Positions 9,435 to 18,977 of a stretch of DNA of 64,000 nucleotides are shown here, piece by piece; position 1 is the first letter of the stretch, and each line of letters opens with the position of its first letter. The stretch is from assembly GCA_022710935.1 (NCBI GenBank), contig JAKLFY010000022.1, positions 16,587 to 80,586 on the forward strand. Direction: 5' to 3'. The notes beneath the pieces were generated by a model. The model saw only the letters and a list, made by a program, of their open reading frames with translations, was not told the origin of the DNA and searched no databases. The position numbers and the translations under genes were made by a program. The DNA comes from Verrucomicrobiota bacterium. GTDB taxonomy: Bacteria > Verrucomicrobiota > Verrucomicrobiia > Limisphaerales > J093.

Positions 9435-9569
9435 TCACGGCGCAGTTTCCTTCAGGCGCTGTTGCAGGCGCTCCAACTCGGCTGTGCGCGCCTTGTCTTC
9501 GGGCCGACCGGCAACGAGTTGCATCTGGAGTGCGACTGCCCTCTCGTACCGCATGCGGGCGCCGGATGT
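9435..9569 (-). pseudogene. C-terminal remnant of a TPR-like protein
   Basis: The minus strand reads DTSGARMRYERAVALQMQLV and then AGRPEDKARTAELERLQQRL, ending KETAP and TGA. This is a typical last TPR/coiled-coil helix pair of a larger protein. Upstream the similarity stops abruptly, with no start codon context. It lies 45 bases 5' of the SUMF1-like start on the same strand, so the pair may once have been an operon. Confidence 0.5.
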
Positions 9570-9882
9570 ATCTCCTGAGCCCGTGCTTCATCCCTCCTGC
9601 TGTCTCAGTCGGACGGCCTCTTCGCCGATCAGATTGCGACGGCGGCGAACATTCCTGGGTTCTTCCTACTCAGTGGGGCCGCCACGCAGAGTGAGTCGGG
9701 CAAGAACGTCGGGATCGGATTGGTGTCGGGCTGGCGCTCGTTTTGTCACCCTGTTCTGTCACCCGACGCCGAGTTTCAGGGGCCTTCAGGTCCGCTCGGG
9801 TCCTGCACCTGATTGCTCCCCAATTCGGAGCGGATTTGGCGTGGCATCTATCGCCCAGTACACGGGCACGCTCTGTTGGCGG
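9570..9882. other. Gap of about 310 bases; nothing recognised
   Basis: Between the TPR remnant and the 3' end of the giant lamin-tail gene. No frame reads like a protein on either strand, and no strong hairpin with a T-run was found for termination of the giant gene. Confidence 0.4.
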
Positions 9883-12800
9883 TTACCAGACCAGGGCGAC
9901 GCGGTAGAAGCGGGTGTCGCGTTCGGCGGCGGAGGTGTCGGTGAAGCTGGCCTCGGCGCCGGTGGCCACGATTGCACCCAGGACATTCCACGCGCCGATG
10001 CCGACGTCGCGGGAGGCTTCGACGCGGTAGGTCCATCCCGGGACAGTGGTCCAGCGGAGCGTGACGGCGCCGGCGATGTCGACCTCGAGTGCGATGAGCT
10101 CGGGCGGCGCGGGCGGTTCGAGCAGGTTGGCGGCGCCGGGCGTTGGGTCTGGCAGCACGACAGCGGCTGTATCCTCGAGACGGGGTGCGGGATAGCCGAA
10201 GGACTGGTCGGCGGCGAGTCCTGTGTATTCGAGGAAATCGACGACGGCGGGCTGGCCTTGCTGGATGCGCGACAGGACGACGACGCCTGAAGGGGCGGCG
10301 AGGCGGAAGTTGGCGTGCCAATCGACAGCGGTGGTCTCGGCGGGCTCGGCGTCGGCCCAGACCAACTTGAATTGGCCGGCGGCGATGCTGGTGTTCTTGG
10401 GGAAGGGCCAGCGGGCAGGATCGGCGTAGGTGTCCGAGAGGAACCAGTCGCCCATGACCGCCGGTTCGAGACCGAAGTTGGCCAACTCGATCCAGGGATC
10501 GCGGTCGCCGGCGTTGTCGGGCAGGCCGGTCTGGTTGAGCGGGAGCATTTCGTTGATCCAAAGGTCAGGGAAGGGGGCGAGCGTGGCGCGGGTCGAGTTG
10601 GCGTCGGCGGGCGTGTATTGCTCGCGCGGCATTTCGACCACATCGACACTCACGCCCATGACGATGTCGGTGCTGGTGGCATTGATCTGGTGGACTTCGA
10701 CCGCGAGGACGTTGGCGCCGAGGCGGAGGTTGGTCACCGGGATCTCGAACGGGCCTTCGTGGGCCGCGTCACCCACGGTGCGAGTCGAGGGTGTATCGCG
10801 CTCGGGGATTTCGCCTTCGGCCATGCCGAGCCAGAAGATCGGTTCGCCGTTGAGGTAGAACACGGCGCCGTCGTCGATGACGGGGCGCAGCAGGAGGCGC
10901 GCGCCTTGGGGATTGCCGTCGAAGGTGAAGGCGTGTCGGAAGAAGTAGCTCATCTGGCCGAGGGTCAGCGGTGTGTTTTTGGGTGCCGGGAGATCGGCTG
11001 ACTCGACGTAGAGCAACGCGCGGCCCGCGGGCCAAGTCGAGTCATTGTAGTCGGTGTCTGACCAGCCGGGCGCGGGGTCGGTGGGCTGCTGCCAATAGCG
11101 CCAGGAAGCGTCGATGGGCACGAGGCCGCGTTGGGTGTTGGTGGCGGGGCCGGTGACGGCCGTCCAGTTGGCGACACGCGCGTTGTCCTGGCGCGAGTCG
11201 ATCAACTGGAGCGAAGGCCCTCCGCCGTTGGCCGCCGTGGGCCAGGGCGCGGAGGCGCGGAACGCAACACGATCGACGAGCAACTCGGACGCAGGCGGGA
11301 TTGGGCGGTACAGGGCGATCGCGCCGCCGTCCGGGCCGAGTTGGTTGGAGAAGTTGCCGAGCACGTTCGGCTTGGGGCCGTACGCGGCAATGAAGGCGGT
11401 CGTGTTTTGGGCGACGGCCAGGTAGGCGCCCGGACCGAGTGTCGTTCCGTCCGGGAACGGGAAGCTGGCGCCGGCGAGCCGCCAACCTGACAGATCCCAG
11501 GTCGCGTTGGTGGACCAGTTGTGGAGTTCGACGTAAGCGGCGCCTGGGGTCAAGGGGCGATACATGATCTCGTTGATGACGATGCGCGGTTCGGCGACCA
11601 CCGTCACCGTGAAGCTCTGGGCGGCGGACTTGGCGTCTTCGGCATCGTCGGCAACCCGGACGGTGATGGCATTGGTCCTCGGGCCGTAATCGGCTGGCAC
11701 CGACCACGTGAACAGGCCGGCATCGGCGGCGATGCGAGCGTCCGCAGGGGCGCCGGGGGCCAGGCTGAAGGTGAGGCGCTGAGGAGGCAGATCGGCGTCC
11801 GACGCGCGCGCTTGAATGACGATCCATTCGCCTTCGCGGGCGATGCGGCTGGCGATCGGCAGCAGGACGGGCGGCTGATTGAGCTCGCGCACGGTGACAC
11901 TGAACGTGCGGACCGTGCTCAGGAAGGGTTCGACGAGTTTGACGACACGGACGACGAAGATGGCGTTGGTAGGGCCTGTTTCCTCGGTGGTGGGCCAGGC
12001 GATCAGACCGCTCGATTGATCGATCGTTGCGTTCGCGGGCGCCTGATCGAACGCGAAATGCAATGGCGCGGGCGGTCTGTCGGGGTCCGAAGCCGGGACG
12101 GTGAATTGGAACAGCGCGCCTTCGTCGATGAATTGCGGGTCGATGAAGGGGACGTCGGGCGGGCTGGGGACATCGCGAACGGTGACGCGGAAGGTGGCGG
12201 CATCGTTGAGCGGGGGCTCGCCTTGGTCCGTGACGCGCACGGTGAAGGAAACCGTGCTGCCGCCGAGCGCGGCGGGCGGGGTCCAGGCAAAACCGCCGTC
12301 TTCGGTGAGGGTCGCGTCCTCGGGTCCACCCGGTTCGAGGAGGAAACGGAACTGATTGGGCGGAAGGTCGGGGTCGGTGGCGACGAGTTGCAGAGTGAAG
12401 AGCGTGTTCTCGTCGGCGACCTGATCCGGGATCGGCTCGAGGACCGGCGGCAGATTGACTTCGGCGACGCCGACGGTCACGCGAACGATGCCGGTCCGCG
12501 CGGGATTGCCGTCGTCGGTGGCGAAGACCGAGAAGGTGAAGCGGGCCGGGCCGTCGGCTTCAGCGGGTATCCAGAAGAACTCGCCGTTGACGGTGTCGAT
12601 TGTTGCGGCGGGCGGGGCGTCCGGGCTGAGGGCATAGCGCACGGTTTGTCCGGCATCCGGGTCGGTGGCGACGGCGGTGAATTGCAGGGGTTGGCCCTCA
12701 TCGACGGCCTGGTCGGGGATCGGGGTGAAGAGGGGCGGGCGGTTGCCGCCTTCGAGGTAGTTGGGTTGGCGGGGCGTCGGCACGGTCATGTCGTAGAGCG

Positions 12801-15800
12801 GGGGTTCGCCGCCGTCGGGATACCGTCCGAGGCTGACGTCATCGGTTTGCTCGCCGAACGTGACGGCGTCGACCATGAGACCGTTGATGTCGAACAGTCC
12901 GATTTGCTCGCCGGCGAGGGCGAGCCTGAAGTTGACGTGGAGGTCGCCGCCGGGGGTATTCTGCGCGCTTTCTTCGTCTGCCCAGACCAGCAGGTATCCG
13001 CCTGGGGGGATGACGGTGCCTGATGGGATGGTGTACTTGGCGGGGTTGTCCAAAGTGTCCGTGAGGGTGTAGCCGGTAAGGTCGGCTGGGGTGGACCCGG
13101 CGTTGTAGAGCTCGAACCAGTCGTCGAAGTCGTTGTCCGACGGGTCGGCGATGGTACGGGTGTTCGAGGCCATGAGTTCGTTGATGCGGACGGGCACGGC
13201 GGGCAAGGCCGGGTTGTTCGGAGCGCCTGGGGTCACCTCGACGAACGGGCGTCGTGCGCGCGGTTCCCCGTCCGGAAGAGACCCGAGGCTGCGTCCGGCG
13301 GACAACTGGTTGTACTCGATGTAGTCGATGACCGCCGGCGCGGCGGGCGATCCCTGCAAGCGGCAGAGCGCGACCGTTCCGGTGTCGGGGGCCAGACGGA
13401 AGTTGGCGTGGGGCTCGCCGGGACGCGACTCGCCCGGTTCGCCGTCGGCCCACACGACGAGGAACTGGCCTGGGCCGAGGGTGGTGCCGGCGGGGAAACG
13501 CCAGCGGGTGAGGTCGGTGTAGGCGTCTGTCAAATCGAGGAGTGAAAGGTCGACCGTCTGGGCGCCGGCGTTGTACAGCTCGATCCAGGGGTCGCGGTCG
13601 CCGGCGCTGTCGCGCGGGCCGGCGACATTGTTGGGCTGGACTTCGTTGAGCCAGACCGGTGGGAAGGGCGCGAGTGTTTGGGCGGGGGCGTTGGCGCGGG
13701 CTGGGGTGGCACGGTCGAGGTGGTTGGTGGGCGTTGCGGCCCAGTTGCCCACGCGCCAGGAGCCGTGGTTCGCGTCGACGAGCTGCAAGGACGGCCCGAG
13801 GCCGGCGGCGTTGGTCGGCCAGGGGAGGCGGTCCCAGTAGCGCAGATCGCTGACGATCAAGTCGGGTGTCCCGGCGCCGCCGGGCTGGATGAGTGCCAGT
13901 CGTTCTCCATCGTTGTCGAGCGAGCCTGGGAACAGATCGAACACCGGCACGCTGCGGCCATAGACCGCCTCGAAGCCCGGGCGATTGCGCGCCAGGACGA
14001 GGAATGAGCGGGGCGCGATGAGGGTGCCGTTCGGGAAGGTGTAGCCGACGCCTTGAAGCACGCACCCGGAGAGGTCGAAGGGCGTCGTCGATGAGCGGTT
14101 GAAGAGCTCGATGAAGGTCGAGGCCGGTTCGCTGGGCGCGGCATCGTAATGGACTTCATTGATGACGACGAAGTCTTCCATCCGCTCGATGGCGCCGGTG
14201 TAACGGACCTCGATCGTGTCGGTGGCGGCGGGGACAGGGTTGCCGCGGAGGTCTTTGCCGACGAGCGTGAGCGAGTTGGTCTGCTGGGTCAATGGCACGG
14301 TGACGCTGAAGGAGCGGACATTGCTCCAGGCGACGGGGTAAGGAACGCCGTTGATCTCGATGGTGGCGACGGCGATCGGCGCGATGCCGGCGAGGGTCGC
14401 GGTGGGAGTCGTCGACTGGAAATCGGCGCCGCCGTTGGTGGTGATCTCGAAGGTTTTGGGGTCGGCGGCGTTGAGCTGATTGCCGATGTAGGTGCGGCGG
14501 CTGTTGATCCAGGTGGTGAGGGAGCCCGGCGCGGTGATGCCGGTGACGTTGTTCTTGAGGAGGACGGCGCGGCGGGCGTCGATCTGGGGCTGAAAGTTGG
14601 CGGGGAGGAACGGGCCGTTGATGGTGTCCTGGTAAGCGCGCCAGTTCATGCGGAGGAACTCCGCATTCGAGTAGGCGCGGCTCATCGTGGGGTCCTGGCC
14701 GCCGCCGCGCAGGGGACCACTGGTGCCATCGCCGAGCCCGAAGACGAAGTCGATGTCCCAGGGGATGAGGACCCAGCGCTGGGCGAGCGGGCGGTAGAGG
14801 TACATGTTCTGGCCGACGTTGTAGGTCCACGCGTCCCAGTTCCCCATGGCGTAGTCGAAGCAGAACGCCCGCATCCATTGTTCCATGTCGGCCTGGCTCG
14901 ACACGTGGCTGACGTAGCTTGGCGAGGTGTCGTTGAGCGCGGTGACCAGGTCGAGGAACTGCCCGTAGTTGGAGGCGTCGCCGTCGTTCGAGCGGCGCTG
15001 GAAGTTCCAGCGGTAGCGGGCGAGTTTGTATTCGTTGTTGAGGGTGGTGAAGCGCTGGGCGGTAGCGCCGGTGGCCTGGAAGTTGCGGTTGTCGTCGCTG
15101 AATTCGAACCAGACGGCGATCTTGTACAAGTCGCCTTCGTCACCGGTGGGGAACCAGCGTTCGGCGTAATCGTGATTGGGTTGTTCGAGGTCCTCCATGA
15201 TGTCGGGTCGGAACAGGGATCCATTGAAGTAGAGCCGCATGTAGTGAGCATGGAGGTAAGGGATGCCCAGTTGTTGGGCGTACCAGGCAGCCAGTTGGCT
15301 GCGGATGCCCGTGGCTTCGGAGCCGCCGTTGCCGGTCGAAGCGAACACGCGGTCGAAGGCGCCCAGCAACGGCTCGTCGCGAGGTGTGGTGGCGGCGATG
15401 TCGCCCGCGCCGCCGTGATAGGGGCTGCCCTTGTCGCGGAAGCCGGTGTTGTAGATGACCCGGTGATGGTTGCAGACCAGGGTGGAATCGCGATAGGTGT
15501 TGTCGAGGGCATTCTGTCGGGCGTTGGCGGTGGCTCGGGTGAACCAGAGGTGATAGTGGGCGAAGGTGCCGAAGGGAATGGCGTCGCCCCACCGCACCAG
15601 GCATTCCTCGGCCGGGGCGCGGGCGGGGAACGTGGCGGAGGCGGCTGGCGCGCCGGCGTCGGTGGCGATGATGCGGAAGGCGGCGAGCGTGCCGGCGGGC
15701 TGGGCGGGCAAGATGGCCGAGAAGAGACCGTCACCCGCCCGTTCGTCGCCCAGGGTGCCGTCGTCGCGCATGATAACAGTGGTCAGCGTCGAGGCAGGGT

Positions 15801-18501
15801 CGATGCGGTAGCGCAGTTGCACCTGGGCCAGGCGGTCGGGGTCGGAGACGCGGCATGTGACCCGGACGGGTTCGTTGGCGGCGGGCAGAGGCGGGGCGTG
15901 GGCGACGTCGTGGATGGCGGGGCCGGCGTTGGCGACGAGGCGGCTGTTGGGCAATCCCGGGGTGCCGAGGTTCGGCGGGACGGCCATATTGGCCGCCAGT
16001 TCGAGGCCATTGCCGTGGAGTCGGAAGAGGATTTGCGGCCAACCGGCCAGCCACCGAACCTTGGCGCGGATGGTGACGGTGCTGTTGTTGGGAAGAGGCG
16101 TTCGCAAGGTGTTGCGCAGCGTGTTGGGGCCGGTGTCGCCGTCTCCTTGCCCGCGAACGCGCAGGCAGCGTGTGCCGCCGGCGGCGCCTGTGGCCTCCGC
16201 GGTCGAGGTGCTGTGATTGCCGCTGAATAGCCAGCCGGTCTGGCCGCTCTCGAAGTCGCCGTTGTTGACGACATTGGTGCTGCCGGCGCGGAAGACCTCG
16301 ATGTCGTCGACGAGGCATTCGCCGGCGCCCAGCAACCCGACGCGCAGCCGGTTGGCGGTGCCGCTGCTGTTGTCGATGCGGCCGGTGGCCTCGACGGTTG
16401 CCCAGGGCGCCTTCGAGGTTTCGTCGCTGTCGGCCCAGTTCGAGGGGCGCAGGAGATCCGCGCGCGGCTCGATCAGTTCGAGACTCGAGCCGCCGCCGTC
16501 GGCCCATTGACCCCAACGCCCGCCGTCGGCGTACGTGACCTCGGACACGACGATATGCACCACGTTGGTCTCGACGCCGCCGGTGGCATTGGTGGTCACG
16601 ACCAGGTCGGGCTTGGCGAGGGCGAGGCGTTCGCCGCGGTTGCTGAGCGAGCCCTCGAAGTCGCCGACACAGTTGCCGTTGTCCAGGTGCGGGTAATTCG
16701 TCCGGAGCCGCGCGGCGTTGCGGGCGACGACGAGGTAGCCGTTTGCTGGAAGGGTGGCGCCGGCGGGGAACGTGTAATCCACGCCTTGGACGAATCGCCA
16801 GCCGGCCAGGTCGAGCGGTGTCGTGAGCCGATTGCAGATCTCGATGAACTCGTCGTCGTTGTCGCCGGAGATCGGCTTGTACATCAACTCGTTGATGACG
16901 ACGTCTTCGAGGCGCCAGGGCGCGTTGGCGGCACCGGGGGTTGGCTGTGCCAGGCGCCGGATCGTCGGGGCGCCGTCGGGGGCGCGTCCGCTCGAGACTC
17001 CGTTTTCCTGTGCGTCGAGGCGGATCGCATCGAGCACGCGGGTGCCGGCGGCATTGATGAGGTAGACCGTCTCGCCGCTCGAGTTCAGGGCAAAGCCGAG
17101 CTGGTTCTGGTCCCAGGCCAGAAAGCCGCGGGGTTCGATCCAGGTGCCTTCGGGGATGCGGAAGCGAAGTGCATGGGGCCGGTCGGTCAGCACCATGTGC
17201 GAGAGGTCGACGCGATCGTTCGAGCGATTGTGGAGTTCGATGAAATCCAGCATGGGCTCGTCGGTGTGGGCAAGGAACTCGTTGATGACGACGCTGGTCT
17301 CGGGGGCGGGCACCGTCGGATCGGGTCCGCCGGGCGATCCGGCGCGGAATTCGCTGGCCGCCCAGGCGCGCGGGTCGCCCTCGCCGTAGCTGGGCCGGGT
17401 CAGGGCGAGCGAATGACCCGCGCCGTCCGCCGCCGCGGGCCAGGGTGACGCATTCGAGTAGACGACCTCGAGCCGGATGGCGTCGGCGTTGTTGCGCAGC
17501 CGGATCTGTCCGCCGTCATTGGCGAGCGCGCCGGTGTAGGGGCCCAGCACGTTGGTGATGCCGTACACGGCCCGGATGTCGTCCGGCGCCGCGGCGATCA
17601 CCACAGTCTCGCCCGCCTGGAGACGGAATCCGGGTGGGAAGCGGTAGCTGACCTCGCCCGACAGACGCCAGCCGGTGAGGTCTTCGAAGACGGACCGGGC
17701 ATTGTAGAGTTCGACGAACTCGAGGTTGCGTCCGTCGTCCCGCGGTGGGGGATGGTACATGATCTCGCTGATGACCATGCCCGTCGCCCGGCTCGATGGG
17801 CCGATGGGTTCCTTACTCAAGGTTGGGGCGCCGGTGGCGGTGCTGTCGGTGGGGCCGGCGTCGCGGAAACGAGCGGTCGCCAGCGTCTTTTCACTGTCGC
17901 TGGTGACGGCGAATCCGAGATAGACCTTCGGGGCCAGGCCGCTCAGCGTCACGGACCCGAGCGGGGTCCAGGTGCGCCCGTCGAGGCTGGCGTAGCCCTC
18001 GAGGACGGTTCCGGTGCGCTGCAGGCGGAGCCAGGTGGAGGGGTGATTGACCGGGAAGCCGTCCCGGGGGGAAGCGGTCGTGCTGTTGCCTCCGATGGTC
18101 GTTCGGGATTCGAAGAAACAGCCCAGTTGGTGTGAACCGGCGAAAATGCCGGCGAAACGCGCGTTGGCGTCGAGGGTCTCGCGCGCCATCAAGCCGGCGT
18201 GCAGGAATGGGTCGCTGACCGTCACGGCCTCGATCCGCGTCTGGAAGTCGAAGTTGCCCGTCCGCTCGTGCCAGCCGAACTGGAACTGGTCCGACGTGCC
18301 GCCGATGGTCCTGCCGGCGCCGGTGACGTCAGCGCCGCCGGGGACGGAGACGGTGGTGCCGGCCAGCGCGGGGGATCCGATGTCCGTCGGAACGAACTCA
18401 TTGACGATGTAGGACGCCTGCGAGTCGGGGGAAGGCGGGTTGGCGCCCAGCGCGAGACCCGCGCCCATGGCCAGACAACCGAGGATCGAGAGGCAGTTCA
18501 C
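9883..18501 (-). CDS. Giant secreted lamin-tail / CotH / Ig-like repeat protein (2872 aa)
   Basis: An extracellular multidomain protein. The N-terminus from a GTG (VNCLSILGCLAMGAGLALGA) is a signal peptide; in-frame ATGs at 18606 and 18654 would put 35-50 polar residues before it, so the GTG is preferred. Order of parts: a DUF1349/LamG-like sandwich (about residues 30-200); three lamin-tail domains (VISEIMYHPPP, VVINEFLAHTDEP, VVINELMYKPISGD); a CotH-kinase-type domain at about 980-1290 with FCFDYAMGNWDAW, NMYLYRPLAQRW and LIPWDIDFVFGLGDG; three more lamin-tail domains; four cadherin/Ig-like repeats at about 1920-2300, two with the PIPDQ opening; two more lamin-tail domains; and a C-terminal VEASRDVGIGAWN...FYRVALVW module. 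Lamin-tail/CotH proteins are common in Verrucomicrobiota, with poorly known roles in surface binding. It is a single uninterrupted frame. Confidence 0.9.
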   Translation of the reverse strand: MNCLSILGCLAMGAGLALGANPPSPDSQASYIVNEFVPTDIGSPALAGTTVSVPGGADVTGAGRTIGGTSDQFQFGWHERTGNFDFQTRIEAVTVSDPFLHAGLMARETLDANARFAGIFAGSHQLGCFFESRTTIGGNSTTASPRDGFPVNHPSTWLRLQRTGTVLEGYASLDGRTWTPLGSVTLSGLAPKVYLGFAVTSDSEKTLATARFRDAGPTDSTATGAPTLSKEPIGPSSRATGMVISEIMYHPPPRDDGRNLEFVELYNARSVFEDLTGWRLSGEVSYRFPPGFRLQAGETVVIAAAPDDIRAVYGITNVLGPYTGALANDGGQIRLRNNADAIRLEVVYSNASPWPAAADGAGHSLALTRPSYGEGDPRAWAASEFRAGSPGGPDPTVPAPETSVVINEFLAHTDEPMLDFIELHNRSNDRVDLSHMVLTDRPHALRFRIPEGTWIEPRGFLAWDQNQLGFALNSSGETVYLINAAGTRVLDAIRLDAQENGVSSGRAPDGAPTIRRLAQPTPGAANAPWRLEDVVINELMYKPISGDNDDEFIEICNRLTTPLDLAGWRFVQGVDYTFPAGATLPANGYLVVARNAARLRTNYPHLDNGNCVGDFEGSLSNRGERLALAKPDLVVTTNATGGVETNVVHIVVSEVTYADGGRWGQWADGGGSSLELIEPRADLLRPSNWADSDETSKAPWATVEATGRIDNSSGTANRLRVGLLGAGECLVDDIEVFRAGSTNVVNNGDFESGQTGWLFSGNHSTSTAEATGAAGGTRCLRVRGQGDGDTGPNTLRNTLRTPLPNNSTVTIRAKVRWLAGWPQILFRLHGNGLELAANMAVPPNLGTPGLPNSRLVANAGPAIHDVAHAPPLPAANEPVRVTCRVSDPDRLAQVQLRYRIDPASTLTTVIMRDDGTLGDERAGDGLFSAILPAQPAGTLAAFRIIATDAGAPAASATFPARAPAEECLVRWGDAIPFGTFAHYHLWFTRATANARQNALDNTYRDSTLVCNHHRVIYNTGFRDKGSPYHGGAGDIAATTPRDEPLLGAFDRVFASTGNGGSEATGIRSQLAAWYAQQLGIPYLHAHYMRLYFNGSLFRPDIMEDLEQPNHDYAERWFPTGDEGDLYKIAVWFEFSDDNRNFQATGATAQRFTTLNNEYKLARYRWNFQRRSNDGDASNYGQFLDLVTALNDTSPSYVSHVSSQADMEQWMRAFCFDYAMGNWDAWTYNVGQNMYLYRPLAQRWVLIPWDIDFVFGLGDGTSGPLRGGGQDPTMSRAYSNAEFLRMNWRAYQDTINGPFLPANFQPQIDARRAVLLKNNVTGITAPGSLTTWINSRRTYIGNQLNAADPKTFEITTNGGADFQSTTPTATLAGIAPIAVATIEINGVPYPVAWSNVRSFSVTVPLTQQTNSLTLVGKDLRGNPVPAATDTIEVRYTGAIERMEDFVVINEVHYDAAPSEPASTFIELFNRSSTTPFDLSGCVLQGVGYTFPNGTLIAPRSFLVLARNRPGFEAVYGRSVPVFDLFPGSLDNDGERLALIQPGGAGTPDLIVSDLRYWDRLPWPTNAAGLGPSLQLVDANHGSWRVGNWAATPTNHLDRATPARANAPAQTLAPFPPVWLNEVQPNNVAGPRDSAGDRDPWIELYNAGAQTVDLSLLDLTDAYTDLTRWRFPAGTTLGPGQFLVVWADGEPGESRPGEPHANFRLAPDTGTVALCRLQGSPAAPAVIDYIEYNQLSAGRSLGSLPDGEPRARRPFVEVTPGAPNNPALPAVPVRINELMASNTRTIADPSDNDFDDWFELYNAGSTPADLTGYTLTDTLDNPAKYTIPSGTVIPPGGYLLVWADEESAQNTPGGDLHVNFRLALAGEQIGLFDINGLMVDAVTFGEQTDDVSLGRYPDGGEPPLYDMTVPTPRQPNYLEGGNRPPLFTPIPDQAVDEGQPLQFTAVATDPDAGQTVRYALSPDAPPAATIDTVNGEFFWIPAEADGPARFTFSVFATDDGNPARTGIVRVTVGVAEVNLPPVLEPIPDQVADENTLFTLQLVATDPDLPPNQFRFLLEPGGPEDATLTEDGGFAWTPPAALGGSTVSFTVRVTDQGEPPLNDAATFRVTVRDVPSPPDVPFIDPQFIDEGALFQFTVPASDPDRPPAPLHFAFDQAPANATIDQSSGLIAWPTTEETGPTNAIFVVRVVKLVEPFLSTVRTFSVTVRELNQPPVLLPIASRIAREGEWIVIQARASDADLPPQRLTFSLAPGAPADARIAADAGLFTWSVPADYGPRTNAITVRVADDAEDAKSAAQSFTVTVVAEPRIVINEIMYRPLTPGAAYVELHNWSTNATWDLSGWRLAGASFPFPDGTTLGPGAYLAVAQNTTAFIAAYGPKPNVLGNFSNQLGPDGGAIALYRPIPPASELLVDRVAFRASAPWPTAANGGGPSLQLIDSRQDNARVANWTAVTGPATNTQRGLVPIDASWRYWQQPTDPAPGWSDTDYNDSTWPAGRALLYVESADLPAPKNTPLTLGQMSYFFRHAFTFDGNPQGARLLLRPVIDDGAVFYLNGEPIFWLGMAEGEIPERDTPSTRTVGDAAHEGPFEIPVTNLRLGANVLAVEVHQINATSTDIVMGVSVDVVEMPREQYTPADANSTRATLAPFPDLWINEMLPLNQTGLPDNAGDRDPWIELANFGLEPAVMGDWFLSDTYADPARWPFPKNTSIAAGQFKLVWADAEPAETTAVDWHANFRLAAPSGVVVLSRIQQGQPAVVDFLEYTGLAADQSFGYPAPRLEDTAAVVLPDPTPGAANLLEPPAPPELIALEVDIAGAVTLRWTTVPGWTYRVEASRDVGIGAWNVLGAIVATGAEASFTDTSAAERDTRFYRVALVW

Positions 18502-18977
18502 GGGATCGAGAGTCCATCCGCCACGCAGATGGCTGGAGTGTTGCTGTTCATCGTGTGCAGCGCTAACATACCGCCCGGCCGCGACAAGTCGCAAGCCAAC
18601 GCGCATCTCAATGTCGTGTCGCGGACCCGGTGCCGAACCTGGATTCCGCGGCAAAAGCGAAGAAAGATCGAAGAGCAGCGCAATGATGACCTGGTGAATT
18701 TCGGCGCAGGACGAATGCGGGGCGCTGCAAGAGCGTTTTCGGGGCGGCGGCGGACATTACCAATTGCCCGCGTCCACCGAGGCCTATGGCACCACCGAGA
18801 CGCCGCTGCTCCAGGAGAACGGCGACCCGGGCGGCCCAAAGTCAACTCCAGTCGGGGATTCGAGCTCTTGCGGGCCGCGGCTCGGACGATTTGAGGTTCT
18901 CCACATCATCCAGTGCATCCGACAGGAATCCTTGACCGTCCTCCCACCCAGGTCGAACCTGCCGGGCGTAGATCGCC
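18502..18977. other. Intergenic region of about 475 bases between divergent genes
   Basis: It must hold the promoters of the giant lamin-tail gene (minus) and the YWTD-propeller gene (plus), but no clear -35/-10 pair stands out. A plus-strand stretch around 18710-18850 reads ALQERFRGGGGHYQLPASTE and then AYGTTETPLLQENGDPGG, which could be a gene remnant, but I cannot assign it. Bases 18925-18937 (GAATCCTTGACCG) match one end of the palindromic element at 51825 and 43860. Confidence 0.35.

Noticed and set aside
14149..16230. 693-residue open frame antisense within the giant lamin-tail gene
   Set aside because: It is rich in D/G/V runs from reverse-complement GC codons and has no domain; the lamin-tail frame explains the sequence.
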